Shown one piece after another: positions 52,192-58,605 of a stretch of DNA of 61,544 nucleotides. The translations under genes and the position numbers were made by a program. The notes under the pieces were generated by a model. The model made no database searches. It saw nothing but the letters and a program-made list of their open reading frames with translations, and was not told where the DNA came from. Numbering within the stretch: the stretch's first letter is position 1; each line of letters starts with the position of its first letter. Location: the IMG/VR virus record IMGVR_UViG_3300044998_000395, positions 1 to 61,544 of that record; one strand, written 5' to 3'. Source of the stretch: a virus.

Positions 52192-52556
52192 GCCAGTGCT
52201 CCTGCGATTGAGTTGCGAATCTGCACGCCGGCTGGCGTGTCCTTAGCCAAGGGCAGCTCGATGCGCCCACGAAGGTTACCCAGGCGGTCCTCCCACTGCA
52301 GGCACCACCCGCAGTAGCGCCCGACGAGGTAGGGGACACCGCGTTCCTCGAACTTACGAAGCACCTGCTTCTGGTCCTCGGACAGCGTGCCGTTCCGCGC
52401 CTTCATCTCGATCCAGCACCCGGGCACGTCCTTGCCGCACACGTAGCGGTCTGGGATCCCGGGCTGCTGCATGGCCGATGCGACGAAGGCGATGACGAAG
52501 CAGTTGCACTTCCTCAGCTCGTCGCACATCCATCTTGTGAACTCTGATTCAGTCAA
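52188..52556 (-). CDS. VRR-type nuclease
   Basis: A 122-aa protein with the PD-(D/E)xK core of VRR-NUC enzymes: QPGIPDRYVCG (residues about 31-41), GCWIEMKAR (about 46-54) and LSEDQKQVLRKFEERGVPYL. These phage nucleases probably resolve branched DNA or trim ends. A TTG start at 52556 with AGGAG seven bases upstream is used. Confidence 0.85.
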   Translation of the reverse strand: MTESEFTRWMCDELRKCNCFVIAFVASAMQQPGIPDRYVCGKDVPGCWIEMKARNGTLSEDQKQVLRKFEERGVPYLVGRYCGWCLQWEDRLGNLRGRIELPLAKDTPAGVQIRNSIAGALA

Positions 52557-52719
52557 CGTCGACTCCTAACACGCCAAGGAGGGCGTCGAGCTGCTCCTCA
52601 TTGAGCCGGGTCGTCTTGCTGTTGTCGAACGTCACCACGGTCACGCTGCCGCCTTCCGCCTCCACCTTGTGGTGCTTCTCGGACCACACGACCGGCGTCG
52701 AGCTCGATGTCGTACTCAT
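52549..52719 (-). CDS. 56-aa hypothetical protein
   Basis: ATG at 52719; VVWSEKHHKVEAEGGSVTVV and TRLNEEQLDALLGVLGVDV read as a natural small protein. It overlaps the 3' end of the 52598-52855 frame by 122 bases and is coupled to the VRR gene. Function unknown. Confidence 0.55.
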   Translation of the reverse strand: MSTTSSSTPVVWSEKHHKVEAEGGSVTVVTFDNSKTTRLNEEQLDALLGVLGVDVD

Positions 52720-52855
52720 ACAGGTCATTCTCCCAGAGCTCCATGAGGAGCGCTTCCTTCTCGGTCCTGCCTACGCCGAGCTCCAAGCAAACTTGTCTCG
52801 GCAGTTTGTACGGTCGTAGGTTTCCCAGTAGCCATCTAGCACGCTTAGAGATCAT
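52598..52855 (-). CDS. Small hypothetical protein
   Basis: An 85-aa frame. MISKRARWLLGNLRPYKLPR and TEKEALLMELWENDLYEYDI look natural; after about residue 57 it is Gly/Arg/Gln-rich where it overlaps the next gene, so the true C-terminus may be poorly conserved. ATG at 52855 overlaps the HNH stop. Confidence 0.55.
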   Translation of the reverse strand: MISKRARWLLGNLRPYKLPRQVCLELGVGRTEKEALLMELWENDLYEYDIELDAGRVVREAPQGGGGRRQRDRGDVRQQQDDPAQ

Positions 52856-53255
52856 CCCGCTGCTCCAACCCGCAGTGTCGCAGGAAGTCAGGTCGCCCGT
52901 CGTGCTTCTGCTGTACTGCGTGGGTATCGACCTTGGGCGCTACCCCATTGTCGATCGCGGTCATCGCCTCGTGGCACGGGTCGCATACCGCGCGCAGGTC
53001 CCAGAGCGGCTCGAAGTACTTGTAGCGGTAGCTGAGGTGGTGTACCTGCCACGCGTCGCGCTGGCCGCAGCACTCACACCGTTTAGCACTCCGTGCAATC
53101 ACGAGGTCACGCTTCTGTCGCCATTCCTCGCTCTTGAGGTAGGCGTGGTAGGTCTTGCGCGAGCCGAACTCCTGCTCGGCCTGACGCCACGCGGCCCACC
53201 TCGTCATCGTGAGGCAGAGCTCGTCAACCCTGTCCTTGATTCTGTCTGGCGTCAT
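52845..53255 (-). CDS. HNH endonuclease
   Basis: A 136-aa protein with CECCGQRDAWQVHHLSY (about 60-76) and LRAVCDPCHEAM (about 86-97): two CxxC zinc pairs and the HH of the HNH fold. Phage HNH nucleases near packaging genes can help terminase; here it lies with the VRR nuclease in the accessory array. Confidence 0.9.
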   Translation of the reverse strand: MTPDRIKDRVDELCLTMTRWAAWRQAEQEFGSRKTYHAYLKSEEWRQKRDLVIARSAKRCECCGQRDAWQVHHLSYRYKYFEPLWDLRAVCDPCHEAMTAIDNGVAPKVDTHAVQQKHDGRPDFLRHCGLEQRDDL

Positions 53256-53346
53256 GTTCCCTCTGTTTCAGTTGTTCGTTGCGGCCCACCTTCACCGCCG
53301 CCTTGAGGACTGCCACCTTGTTCAGCAGGTGGATGATCCACATCAT
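53224..53346 (-). CDS. 40-aa hypothetical protein
   Basis: MMWIIHLLNKVAVLKAAVKV then a Gln/Arg-rich tail; AGGAG lies seven bases before the ATG pair at 53346. It may associate with membranes. It overlaps the HNH start by 32 bases. Confidence 0.5.
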   Translation of the reverse strand: MMWIIHLLNKVAVLKAAVKVGRNEQLKQREHDARQNQGQG

Positions 53347-53366
53347 GCTCGACTCCTGTGCCCTTC

Positions 53367-53729
53367 TTAGTCAGCGAGTCGGAGACCCGCACCCGTCGCT
53401 TTCTCAGACACGTCCTGCAGGTCCTTAGCGAGAACGATCCCACGAGACGCAGCATCTTGGCCCCTCGACATCAGGAAGGTAACGAGCTGTGGCACGGCTT
53501 GCTTCGCGGCCTCGGCCGGCGGGACGCCGATCGGGATCTCGAAGTCGATGCACGCGAGCGGTGCCTCGCGGAACCGGAACGTGTAGGTCTGGTGCGTGGG
53601 CGTGCCGAGCTTCTGCCCGCCCTCGAAGGTCAGCTTGTCGATCGCGACGCCTTCCTTCAGGGCCTCAGACGCGATCTTGACGGCGTCACCGCCAGCGATG
53701 ATCGCCTTCAGCGCTTCCTCGTACGTCAT
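53367..53729 (-). CDS. Hypothetical protein
   Basis: A 120-aa protein: MTYEEALKAIIAGGDAVKIA, then a beta part and a helical C-terminus. GGGAGA precedes the ATG at 53729. Function unknown. Confidence 0.62.
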   Translation of the reverse strand: MTYEEALKAIIAGGDAVKIASEALKEGVAIDKLTFEGGQKLGTPTHQTYTFRFREAPLACIDFEIPIGVPPAEAAKQAVPQLVTFLMSRGQDAASRGIVLAKDLQDVSEKATGAGLRLAD

Positions 53730-53935
53730 CCGTGCTTCTCCCTTCGTATGTGCCTGCGCACCTTGGTTATGGCTGACTCGAGCCGCGAGTCGCACTTGAG
53801 CGGGTCAACGACGCGGCCGTCGGTCAACAACACAGTGCAGTCCCTGAGCACCTGGGACGCGACACCCCAATAGACGCGCGCGCCTTCCGTCCAGTAGAGG
53901 ACGGTTCCCTCCTTCACGTCACGGCTTGCTGGCAT
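53726..53935 (-). CDS. Small hypothetical protein
   Basis: A 69-aa protein with a beta-rich body (EGTVLYWTEGARVYWGVASQ; RDCTVLLTDGRVVDPLKC) and a basic tail. ATG at 53935 overlaps the 39-aa gene by 17 bases and its stop overlaps the next ATG. Confidence 0.6.
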   Translation of the reverse strand: MPASRDVKEGTVLYWTEGARVYWGVASQVLRDCTVLLTDGRVVDPLKCDSRLESAITKVRRHIRREKHG

Positions 53936-54038
53936 ACACCATCTCCGTTTGGCCCTTGCACGGACAGTACGGCATGACTTGCTTACAGACAGGGCGCTGC
54001 CAGCCCTGACGAATGAACTCACCTGGGATGATGCACAT
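53919..54038 (-). CDS. 39-aa Cys-containing protein
   Basis: MCIIPGEFIRQGWQRPVCKQ, VMPYCPCKGQ: four Cys, maybe a small zinc site. ATG at 54038 overlaps the membrane-protein stop (TGATG). Too short for the usual gene finders. Confidence 0.5.
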   Translation of the reverse strand: MCIIPGEFIRQGWQRPVCKQVMPYCPCKGQTEMVYASKP

Positions 54039-54604
54039 CACCAACTCCTATAGTGAACGTAGCCGCAGCCGTTGGTGTCACTCACCTGCACGGCCTCGGC
54101 GTTGAGCTCGGTTGCGATGCGCTCGGCGACCAGCTCCATGTCATCGAACTTCTTGCCCCAGCAGCAGGCCATGACCTCGCGCTCGCTGATGTCGGCCTTG
54201 GTCCACACCCGCACCTTGTAGGCCTCGTTCACGATGACCTCGATGATGCGCTCGGTGAACGGCTTGAACTTGATGACCTTACCCTCGAGCAGCTTGGCCA
54301 GCCAGTGGGCGAACACTGAGCCTGACACGGTAGTCATCGTGTAGACGGCGACCCACTGCCAAGCTGCCTGCGGCGCCTCCTTGATGTTGAAGAGGAACAG
54401 CGCCGCCCAGATGCCGTTACTTGCGACCGCCGCGCCGAGGTAGTACGCGAGGCTTGGGCTGTTTCTCGCCCGGCTCACGAACGTGAACGCCACGTTCTGG
54501 ACGAACGCGAGCGCGACCACGGGCAACAGCTCGGGCCGCCAGTAGCACCAAGCGAGAGCCACTCCAAGAAGAAGACCAGCCCAGAACATCGGCTTGCGGA
54601 TCAT
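54038..54604 (-). CDS. Membrane protein, three or four segments
   Basis: A 188-aa protein. Hydrophobic segments: FWAGLLLGVALAWCYW, LLPVVALAFVQNVAFTFV, LAYYLGAAVASNGIWAALFL and WVAVYTMTTVSGSVFAHWLA. The C-terminal 85 residues are soluble and contain a Cys pair. GGAG lies eight bases before ATG 54604. Function unknown. Confidence 0.68.
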   Translation of the reverse strand: MIRKPMFWAGLLLGVALAWCYWRPELLPVVALAFVQNVAFTFVSRARNSPSLAYYLGAAVASNGIWAALFLFNIKEAPQAAWQWVAVYTMTTVSGSVFAHWLAKLLEGKVIKFKPFTERIIEVIVNEAYKVRVWTKADISEREVMACCWGKKFDDMELVAERIATELNAEAVQVSDTNGCGYVHYRSW

Positions 54605-54953
54605 ACATCGCTCCAACGATACAGGGGTTGCGGGACGACCACGGCGTGCCGTCCATCTTGATTCCCACCCAGGCCATCGCGCTGTTGCCGTCTGGGTACT
54701 TTACCTTCTGCGTCTCAGCCTTCGTGATAAGGCCAAGAGCGCCAGCCCCGCACAAAGCGAGATCGCCGACGCGGGGTGCTCGACCGGGGAAGTCATCACG
54801 GGCGCAGCATCCACAACAACCATGAACTCGGTCCCGCACCCACACGGGAGGATGACCCACACCGTGCCGGCAGACGAACTCGTTGTTGTGGGATGCATCG
54901 AAGCGCCAGTTACCGCCACTTGCGGCTCCCTTCGTCGTCTTTGACTTTGACAC
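54417..54953 (-). CDS. Cys/His-containing hypothetical protein
   Basis: A 178-aa frame. Residues about 20-50 contain HNNEFVCRHGVGH and HGCCGCC, a likely zinc site. Then VGDLALCGAGALGLITKAET and WVGIKMDGTPWSSRNP form a conserved-looking beta domain. After about residue 120 it becomes Arg-rich in the 188-base overlap with the membrane-protein gene, so the natural end may lie earlier or be little constrained. Confidence 0.55.
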   Translation of the reverse strand: MSKSKTTKGAASGGNWRFDASHNNEFVCRHGVGHPPVWVRDRVHGCCGCCARDDFPGRAPRVGDLALCGAGALGLITKAETQKVKYPDGNSAMAWVGIKMDGTPWSSRNPCIVGAMYDPQADVLGWSSSWSGSRLVLLAARAVARGRARVRPERGVHVREPGEKQPKPRVLPRRGGRK

Positions 54954-55128
54954 GGGTCACTCCAGTCACGAGGGCGAGGAAGACCGGCACGGCCGCCCAT
55001 GCCAGCATGACGTCCTCGCCGTTTGCGAACCGCCACAGGCACGCAGCGGCCGCGAGCACGCAGGCAACGGCGCCCGGGTTCCACTCGCTGTTCTTGATCA
55101 CCTTGAGCAGCATGTTCACTCGAGCCAT
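54910..55128 (-). CDS. Small two-segment membrane protein
   Basis: A 72-aa protein. GGAGG sits six bases before ATG 55128. Hydrophobic segments WNPGAVACVLAAAACLWRF and VMLAWAAVPVFLALVTGVT, then a basic/acidic tail. It overlaps the glycosyltransferase-like gene by 13 bases. Function unknown. Confidence 0.65.
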   Translation of the reverse strand: MARVNMLLKVIKNSEWNPGAVACVLAAAACLWRFANGEDVMLAWAAVPVFLALVTGVTRVKVKDDEGSRKWR

Positions 55129-56237
55129 TCGACACCTCCCATCTTCTCGCCCGCCAGCGCCCTCTCGAGGGCCGAAAAGTCGGGCGTCGTCTTCTGGCGC
55201 AGATGCTCTACCCATTCGCGGTCGCTCCAGTGGCCCCACGGCTCACCCGCCTTGATTCGTGACGGGTGGTCGAGCGGGACGTACTTTGTCCGGAGGTCGT
55301 AGGTATGTGTGTCGCCGACGACCGGCCTGGGCGTGCAACCAGCGAGCACGTACTCGCGGAGCTTGCCCGTGTTGAAGTTCGACTCGATCGGGATCATCGG
55401 GCCGGATGAGTAGTGCCGGAGCTTGTCCTGCACCTCGTCATGCTTCAGGAGTCCACGGTGCTTGTCCGCCCACCCGGTCTCCTCCCAGCCAGACCCGTAG
55501 ATCGCGAAGTCCTCAGTACAGCTGTTGAGCACAGCCTCCCAAGTCGCGCCGCGACGACCATTGCCGTTCACGCGCTTGTCATTGATGTGGCTGTGGGCCA
55601 GCACGATGATCGCAGGCACCTGTGCGACGGCATAGGGCTCGAGGTACGACATCCCGTAGGACCACCAGTTCTCGGCCGAGGCGTCGACCTCGACGAGGCG
55701 CTGCTTACGCCCGCGCACGATGCGGGTGAACTCGCTTGAACGCTGCGAGAGCAGGCTGGCCGGGACGGCCCGGGGCCAGTAGTGCATCTCGTGGTCCTTC
55801 GGGTAGTTGCGCGGGTCGTTGATGACCACGTGCCTCGGGAGATCGAGCGCATGGCAGGCCTTGAGGCAAGGCATTACCGTGCGGGTCGCCCACATCTGGC
55901 ACCGCACGCCCCACTCGTTCGCTGGGTCGCTGATCGTAGGCGCCGCGCCTGCGACGTTGAGGCAGACGTCCGGCTTCCAAGCGGCGAGCTCGGCGATGGC
56001 AGCGTCCGCCCGCTCGTGGAATAGCGACGGGTCGTCGAGGTCGTCGAGCCCGCTCATGTTCACGTTGAACACGGGACAGCCGAAGTCGCCCTGCGCCATG
56101 CCGAAGACGCAGACCTCGTGCTGCGAGTCCTTGAGGTAGCGCAGCACGCCGAGCGCGTCTTGGTTGCCGGCGACGGGCGAGGCCTTGTGGTTGTCGGCGT
56201 ACAGGACTGTGCCCGTACGCATCAGAGCGATCCTCAT
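55116..56237 (-). CDS. Glycosyltransferase-like protein (GT-B fold, possibly DNA-modifying)
   Basis: A 373-aa protein. N-terminus MRIALMRTGTVLYADNH, a central helical part and a C-terminal FAIYGSGWEETG, then NFNTGKLREYVLAGCTPRPV are typical of GT-B sugar transferases; the LRE motif sits where nucleotide-sugar enzymes have an Arg-Glu pair. Overall length and layout recall T4 beta-glucosyltransferase, but I cannot show homology. It follows the sugar-activation genes at 56313-57843, which could provide its donor. AAGGGG six bases before the ATG. Confidence 0.6.
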   Translation of the reverse strand: MRIALMRTGTVLYADNHKASPVAGNQDALGVLRYLKDSQHEVCVFGMAQGDFGCPVFNVNMSGLDDLDDPSLFHERADAAIAELAAWKPDVCLNVAGAAPTISDPANEWGVRCQMWATRTVMPCLKACHALDLPRHVVINDPRNYPKDHEMHYWPRAVPASLLSQRSSEFTRIVRGRKQRLVEVDASAENWWSYGMSYLEPYAVAQVPAIIVLAHSHINDKRVNGNGRRGATWEAVLNSCTEDFAIYGSGWEETGWADKHRGLLKHDEVQDKLRHYSSGPMIPIESNFNTGKLREYVLAGCTPRPVVGDTHTYDLRTKYVPLDHPSRIKAGEPWGHWSDREWVEHLRQKTTPDFSALERALAGEKMGGVEWLE

Positions 56238-56299
56238 TGTGTCCCCTTGCAGATGCAGTCGTTGCAGATGTGCGAGCCGTCCATGAGCGGGATCAGCAT
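56234..56299 (-). CDS. 21-aa Cys-rich peptide
   Basis: ATG at 56299 with GGAG seven bases upstream; MLIPLMDGSHICNDCICKGT is almost the whole product, with three closely spaced Cys. Its stop overlaps the glycosyltransferase ATG, so it may be a coupling leader peptide. Confidence 0.35.
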   Translation of the reverse strand: MLIPLMDGSHICNDCICKGTQ

Positions 56300-56312
56300 C
56301 TCGGGCTCCGAT

Positions 56313-56753
56313 TTACGTAAGGCTGATAGCACGGATGCCCTCGTTTCGGTTGATGCAGACCGCCCGGGCCGTGTCGACGTCGGGCGCGTACGGTTTCCTG
56401 TCATTGACCAGCAGCCGCGGGCCATTACCGCAGCCGTAGATGACCCGGTGGACGGCCAGACCCAATCGAACCAGCTCGGACTCGACGTGCATTCTGGTGG
56501 CTTCCGGCCGCCCCGTCGTGACGATAATCTGGTGGCCGGCGTCCCACCATTCCTTGAGTCGTTCCCGGGAACCGATTAGAGGAATAAGTGGCTCGTTCCA
56601 CTCGCGATGCTCGACGAGAGTGCCGTCGAGGTCTACGAAGATCGTATGCGTCGCAAGCTTGCGAGCCCGTCCCTCGTCGGCAGGCTGGGCCAGTGCCTGA
56701 TCAGCCTTGCCCAGTGAGTCACGAGGAACGCCCAGTCCAGTTCGGTCGCCCAC
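56313..56753 (-). CDS. HAD-like phosphatase
   Basis: The HAD motif I is IFVDLDGTLVEHREW and motif II VTTGRPEATR; a late VNDRKPY fits motif IV in short (capless) HAD enzymes. It would remove a phosphate from a small metabolite. The start is uncertain: GTG at 56753 is the nearest, but the core begins at about 56660 and the preceding bases are also used by the kinase gene. It lies in a cassette with kinase, nucleotidyltransferase and glycosyltransferase, in the pattern of sugar or alcohol activation. Confidence 0.75.
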   Translation of the reverse strand: MGDRTGLGVPRDSLGKADQALAQPADEGRARKLATHTIFVDLDGTLVEHREWNEPLIPLIGSRERLKEWWDAGHQIIVTTGRPEATRMHVESELVRLGLAVHRVIYGCGNGPRLLVNDRKPYAPDVDTARAVCINRNEGIRAISLT

Positions 56754-57262
56754 GTCGGTAACGGTCTCGGGTCCTGCCACTTTCGTTCCTCCCAGCGCAT
56801 GCAGTAAGACTGCAGCAGCTTGCCTCGGTCCAGCTCGGCGCACACCATGCCACGGGCGTCGCCCGGGTCGATGAACACAACCGTCCCGCACGGCTTGATG
56901 ATGACGTTCTCGAAGGTCAGGTCGCCGTGCACGGCCTGCACCGAGAGGATGCGGTGGTTCTGAATGACGCGTACGGCCTCGTGAACAACGTCGTCGTCGC
57001 AACGATCGAGCACGTACGCGCAGTAGTCGTTGACGACGTCCCGCGAGAGGACATGGCGGTTCTCGCGCCACACCCAGGTCTGCGCAGCAAACTTGACCAG
57101 CAGGACCTCGTCCGCGGTCGGGTGTCGCCCGTCAACGAAGTCGTACTCGTAGGCCTCGCGCGGACGCAGGCCGCTGGGCCGCATGTGAGCGGGCACGCAG
57201 TTGTAGAACTCCGGCACCTTGCCCGGCTTGATCACGAGCTTGCCGTCACGCATCATCTTCAT
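56633..57262 (-). CDS. APH/choline-kinase-like phosphotransferase
   Basis: A 209-aa protein. The kinase catalytic loop is VHGDLTFENVIIK (H-x-D-x4-N) and the metal motif FIDPGD, as in aminoglycoside phosphotransferases and choline kinases. The N-lobe is short. It would phosphorylate a small alcohol or sugar. ATG at 57262 overlaps the nucleotidyltransferase stop (ATGA). Confidence 0.85.
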   Translation of the reverse strand: MKMMRDGKLVIKPGKVPEFYNCVPAHMRPSGLRPREAYEYDFVDGRHPTADEVLLVKFAAQTWVWRENRHVLSRDVVNDYCAYVLDRCDDDVVHEAVRVIQNHRILSVQAVHGDLTFENVIIKPCGTVVFIDPGDARGMVCAELDRGKLLQSYCMRWEERKWQDPRPLPTWATELDWAFLVTHWARLIRHWPSLPTRDGLASLRRIRSS

Positions 57263-57843
57263 TGCTGTCTCCAGTAAGCGGCGTACAGCTCGGGAGTACC
57301 GATGTCCCACCAGCCGTCCGCCTCGCGCTCGACTTGCTTGATCCCGGCGAGCGAAGGCCACCCGTCTGGGTCCCATGACTTGCCCGGCCCGACCACCCAA
57401 GGTGTCGTGAGCGAGAAGGGCATGAAGCTCGACCCGCCGCGATCGAGCCGTTCGCCGTCGGCTCCTACGAGGTGCGGTCTCCGCCAAGCGGGCACGCGCC
57501 GTATGACGACACACTCGACTTCGTTGACGACCTCGGCCTCGGGGTAGATGTTGTCAGCGACGACGATCATCGCGCGCACGGAGGCCTTCACGAGGTTGAT
57601 TGCGTCGCCTACTCCCTTGGCCTCGGGCTGGTAGACGTAGGAGTACTTCTGACCCGGGCGGAAGTGCTCGATGACGTCCACGAGCGGCGAGTTCGGCGGG
57701 ACGACGATCACGGTGTGCGAGACGCCATGACGCTTGAGGTAGTCTAGCCCGCTAAGGCAGACCGGTGACCCGTCCTTCGTCGGAAGGAGCGGCTTGTTGG
57801 GCAGGCGAGTCGCAAGACCGCCCGCGAGCATGATGCCGATCAT
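57259..57843 (-). CDS. Nucleotidylyltransferase (sugar- or alcohol-phosphate)
   Basis: A 194-aa protein. The signature GIMLAGGLATRLPNKPLLP sits at residues 3-21, the substrate-metal Asp in MIVVADNIYP near residue 96, and a late GWWDIGTPELYAAY fits RfbA/LicC-like enzymes. It joins NTP and a phosphate ester to give NDP-sugar or CDP-alcohol. The family usually spans 230-300 aa; this is a compact form. The link between TRL and KPLLP is shorter than usual. Coupled to both neighbours by ATGA. Confidence 0.88.
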   Translation of the reverse strand: MIGIMLAGGLATRLPNKPLLPTKDGSPVCLSGLDYLKRHGVSHTVIVVPPNSPLVDVIEHFRPGQKYSYVYQPEAKGVGDAINLVKASVRAMIVVADNIYPEAEVVNEVECVVIRRVPAWRRPHLVGADGERLDRGGSSFMPFSLTTPWVVGPGKSWDPDGWPSLAGIKQVEREADGWWDIGTPELYAAYWRQQ

Positions 57844-58238
57844 CGTCGGTACTCCAAGTCGATCATCGTTGCGCCCAGCCCGTACTCCTTGAGCAGGTCG
57901 CCGAGCTTCTTGTAGAGCACGTCGTCCATCGCCTTGTGTTGTGTGGCGGTGACGTTACGGCAGTTGAAGTGACGCGGCGGCGCGTAGAGCTCGGCCAGCG
58001 TACGACGCTTCGCCTCCGCCCGGCTGATGCCCTCGCGTTGTGCACGGTCCTCATAGAGGTCGATCTTGGGCATCGTGCGCGGCCCGTGTTCTGATAGGTG
58101 CCACGATCGTGTTTTCGGAAACGGCATCTCGAGCGGGGCTTTGCCGAAGTCGTCCTTCTTGAAGCCGTTGACGCATGTGCACGGCACGACGCTCGTGAGC
58201 AGCTGGACCTCGCCCTTGCCTTTGCAGTCAGGACACAT
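57840..58238 (-). CDS. Zinc-ribbon plus PPRHFNCR-motif protein
   Basis: A 132-aa protein. CPDCKGKGEVQ and VPCTCVNG at the N-terminus form a DnaJ-like zinc ribbon; near residue 95 PPRHFNCRNVTAT resembles the PPAHFNCRS motif of the phage's MuF protein, perhaps by chance. ATG at 58238 follows AAGGAGAAACAGTA. Function unknown. Confidence 0.6.
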   Translation of the reverse strand: MCPDCKGKGEVQLLTSVVPCTCVNGFKKDDFGKAPLEMPFPKTRSWHLSEHGPRTMPKIDLYEDRAQREGISRAEAKRRTLAELYAPPRHFNCRNVTATQHKAMDDVLYKKLGDLLKEYGLGATMIDLEYRR

Positions 58239-58453
58239 TACTGTTTCTCCTTGCATTGCATGAGGACCATCACGTGGTCCTCAAGAACGTGCGCACGCAC
58301 GTGTTCCATCGTCTTAGGGTCCCCGCCGGCCGCTTCACATGCGACCGACGGGATCACGGCGCCTGTCTTCTCGAAGCGGCCACAGACCTTCATCGTCCCG
58401 TGGCAACACCGCCCGTAGACCTCGGCCGATAGCAACTTCGCGACTGCCTCCAT
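58238..58453 (-). CDS. Small Cys-containing protein
   Basis: A 71-aa protein: MEAVAKLLSAEVYGRCCHGT, GAVIPSVACEAAGG and a hydrophobic end. GGAAGA precedes ATG 58453. It overlaps the 58390-58605 gene by 64 bases. Function unknown. Confidence 0.55.
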   Translation of the reverse strand: MEAVAKLLSAEVYGRCCHGTMKVCGRFEKTGAVIPSVACEAAGGDPKTMEHVRAHVLEDHVMVLMQCKEKQ

Positions 58454-58605
58454 TCTTCCTCCGTCAGCCAGCAGCGCCTGCCGGCGCATCGGCCGTCTAG
58501 CAGGCGGTAGTGAATCACGCCGTCGCGCACAGCCTCGATCTCACGGGTCACGCCGGTCGGCGTGAACTCCCACTCGGAACCGACCTCAGGCAAGTTCGCA
58601 TGCAC
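58390..58605 (-). CDS. Small hypothetical protein
   Basis: A 71-aa protein: GSEWEFTPTGVTREIEAVRD, then a Cys/Arg-rich tail (RCAGRRCWLTEEEW), a short beta domain. The GTG at 58605 overlaps the RNR end; a TTG at 58593 is an alternative. Function unknown. Confidence 0.55.
   Translation of the reverse strand: MHANLPEVGSEWEFTPTGVTREIEAVRDGVIHYRLLDGRCAGRRCWLTEEEWRQSRSCYRPRSTGGVATGR

Noticed and set aside
57840-58238. Second MuF-type head protein because of PPRHFNCR
   Set aside because: The rest of the MuF domain (Asp and Cys before the motif) is absent and the protein has a DnaJ-like zinc ribbon; similarity is limited to one short motif.
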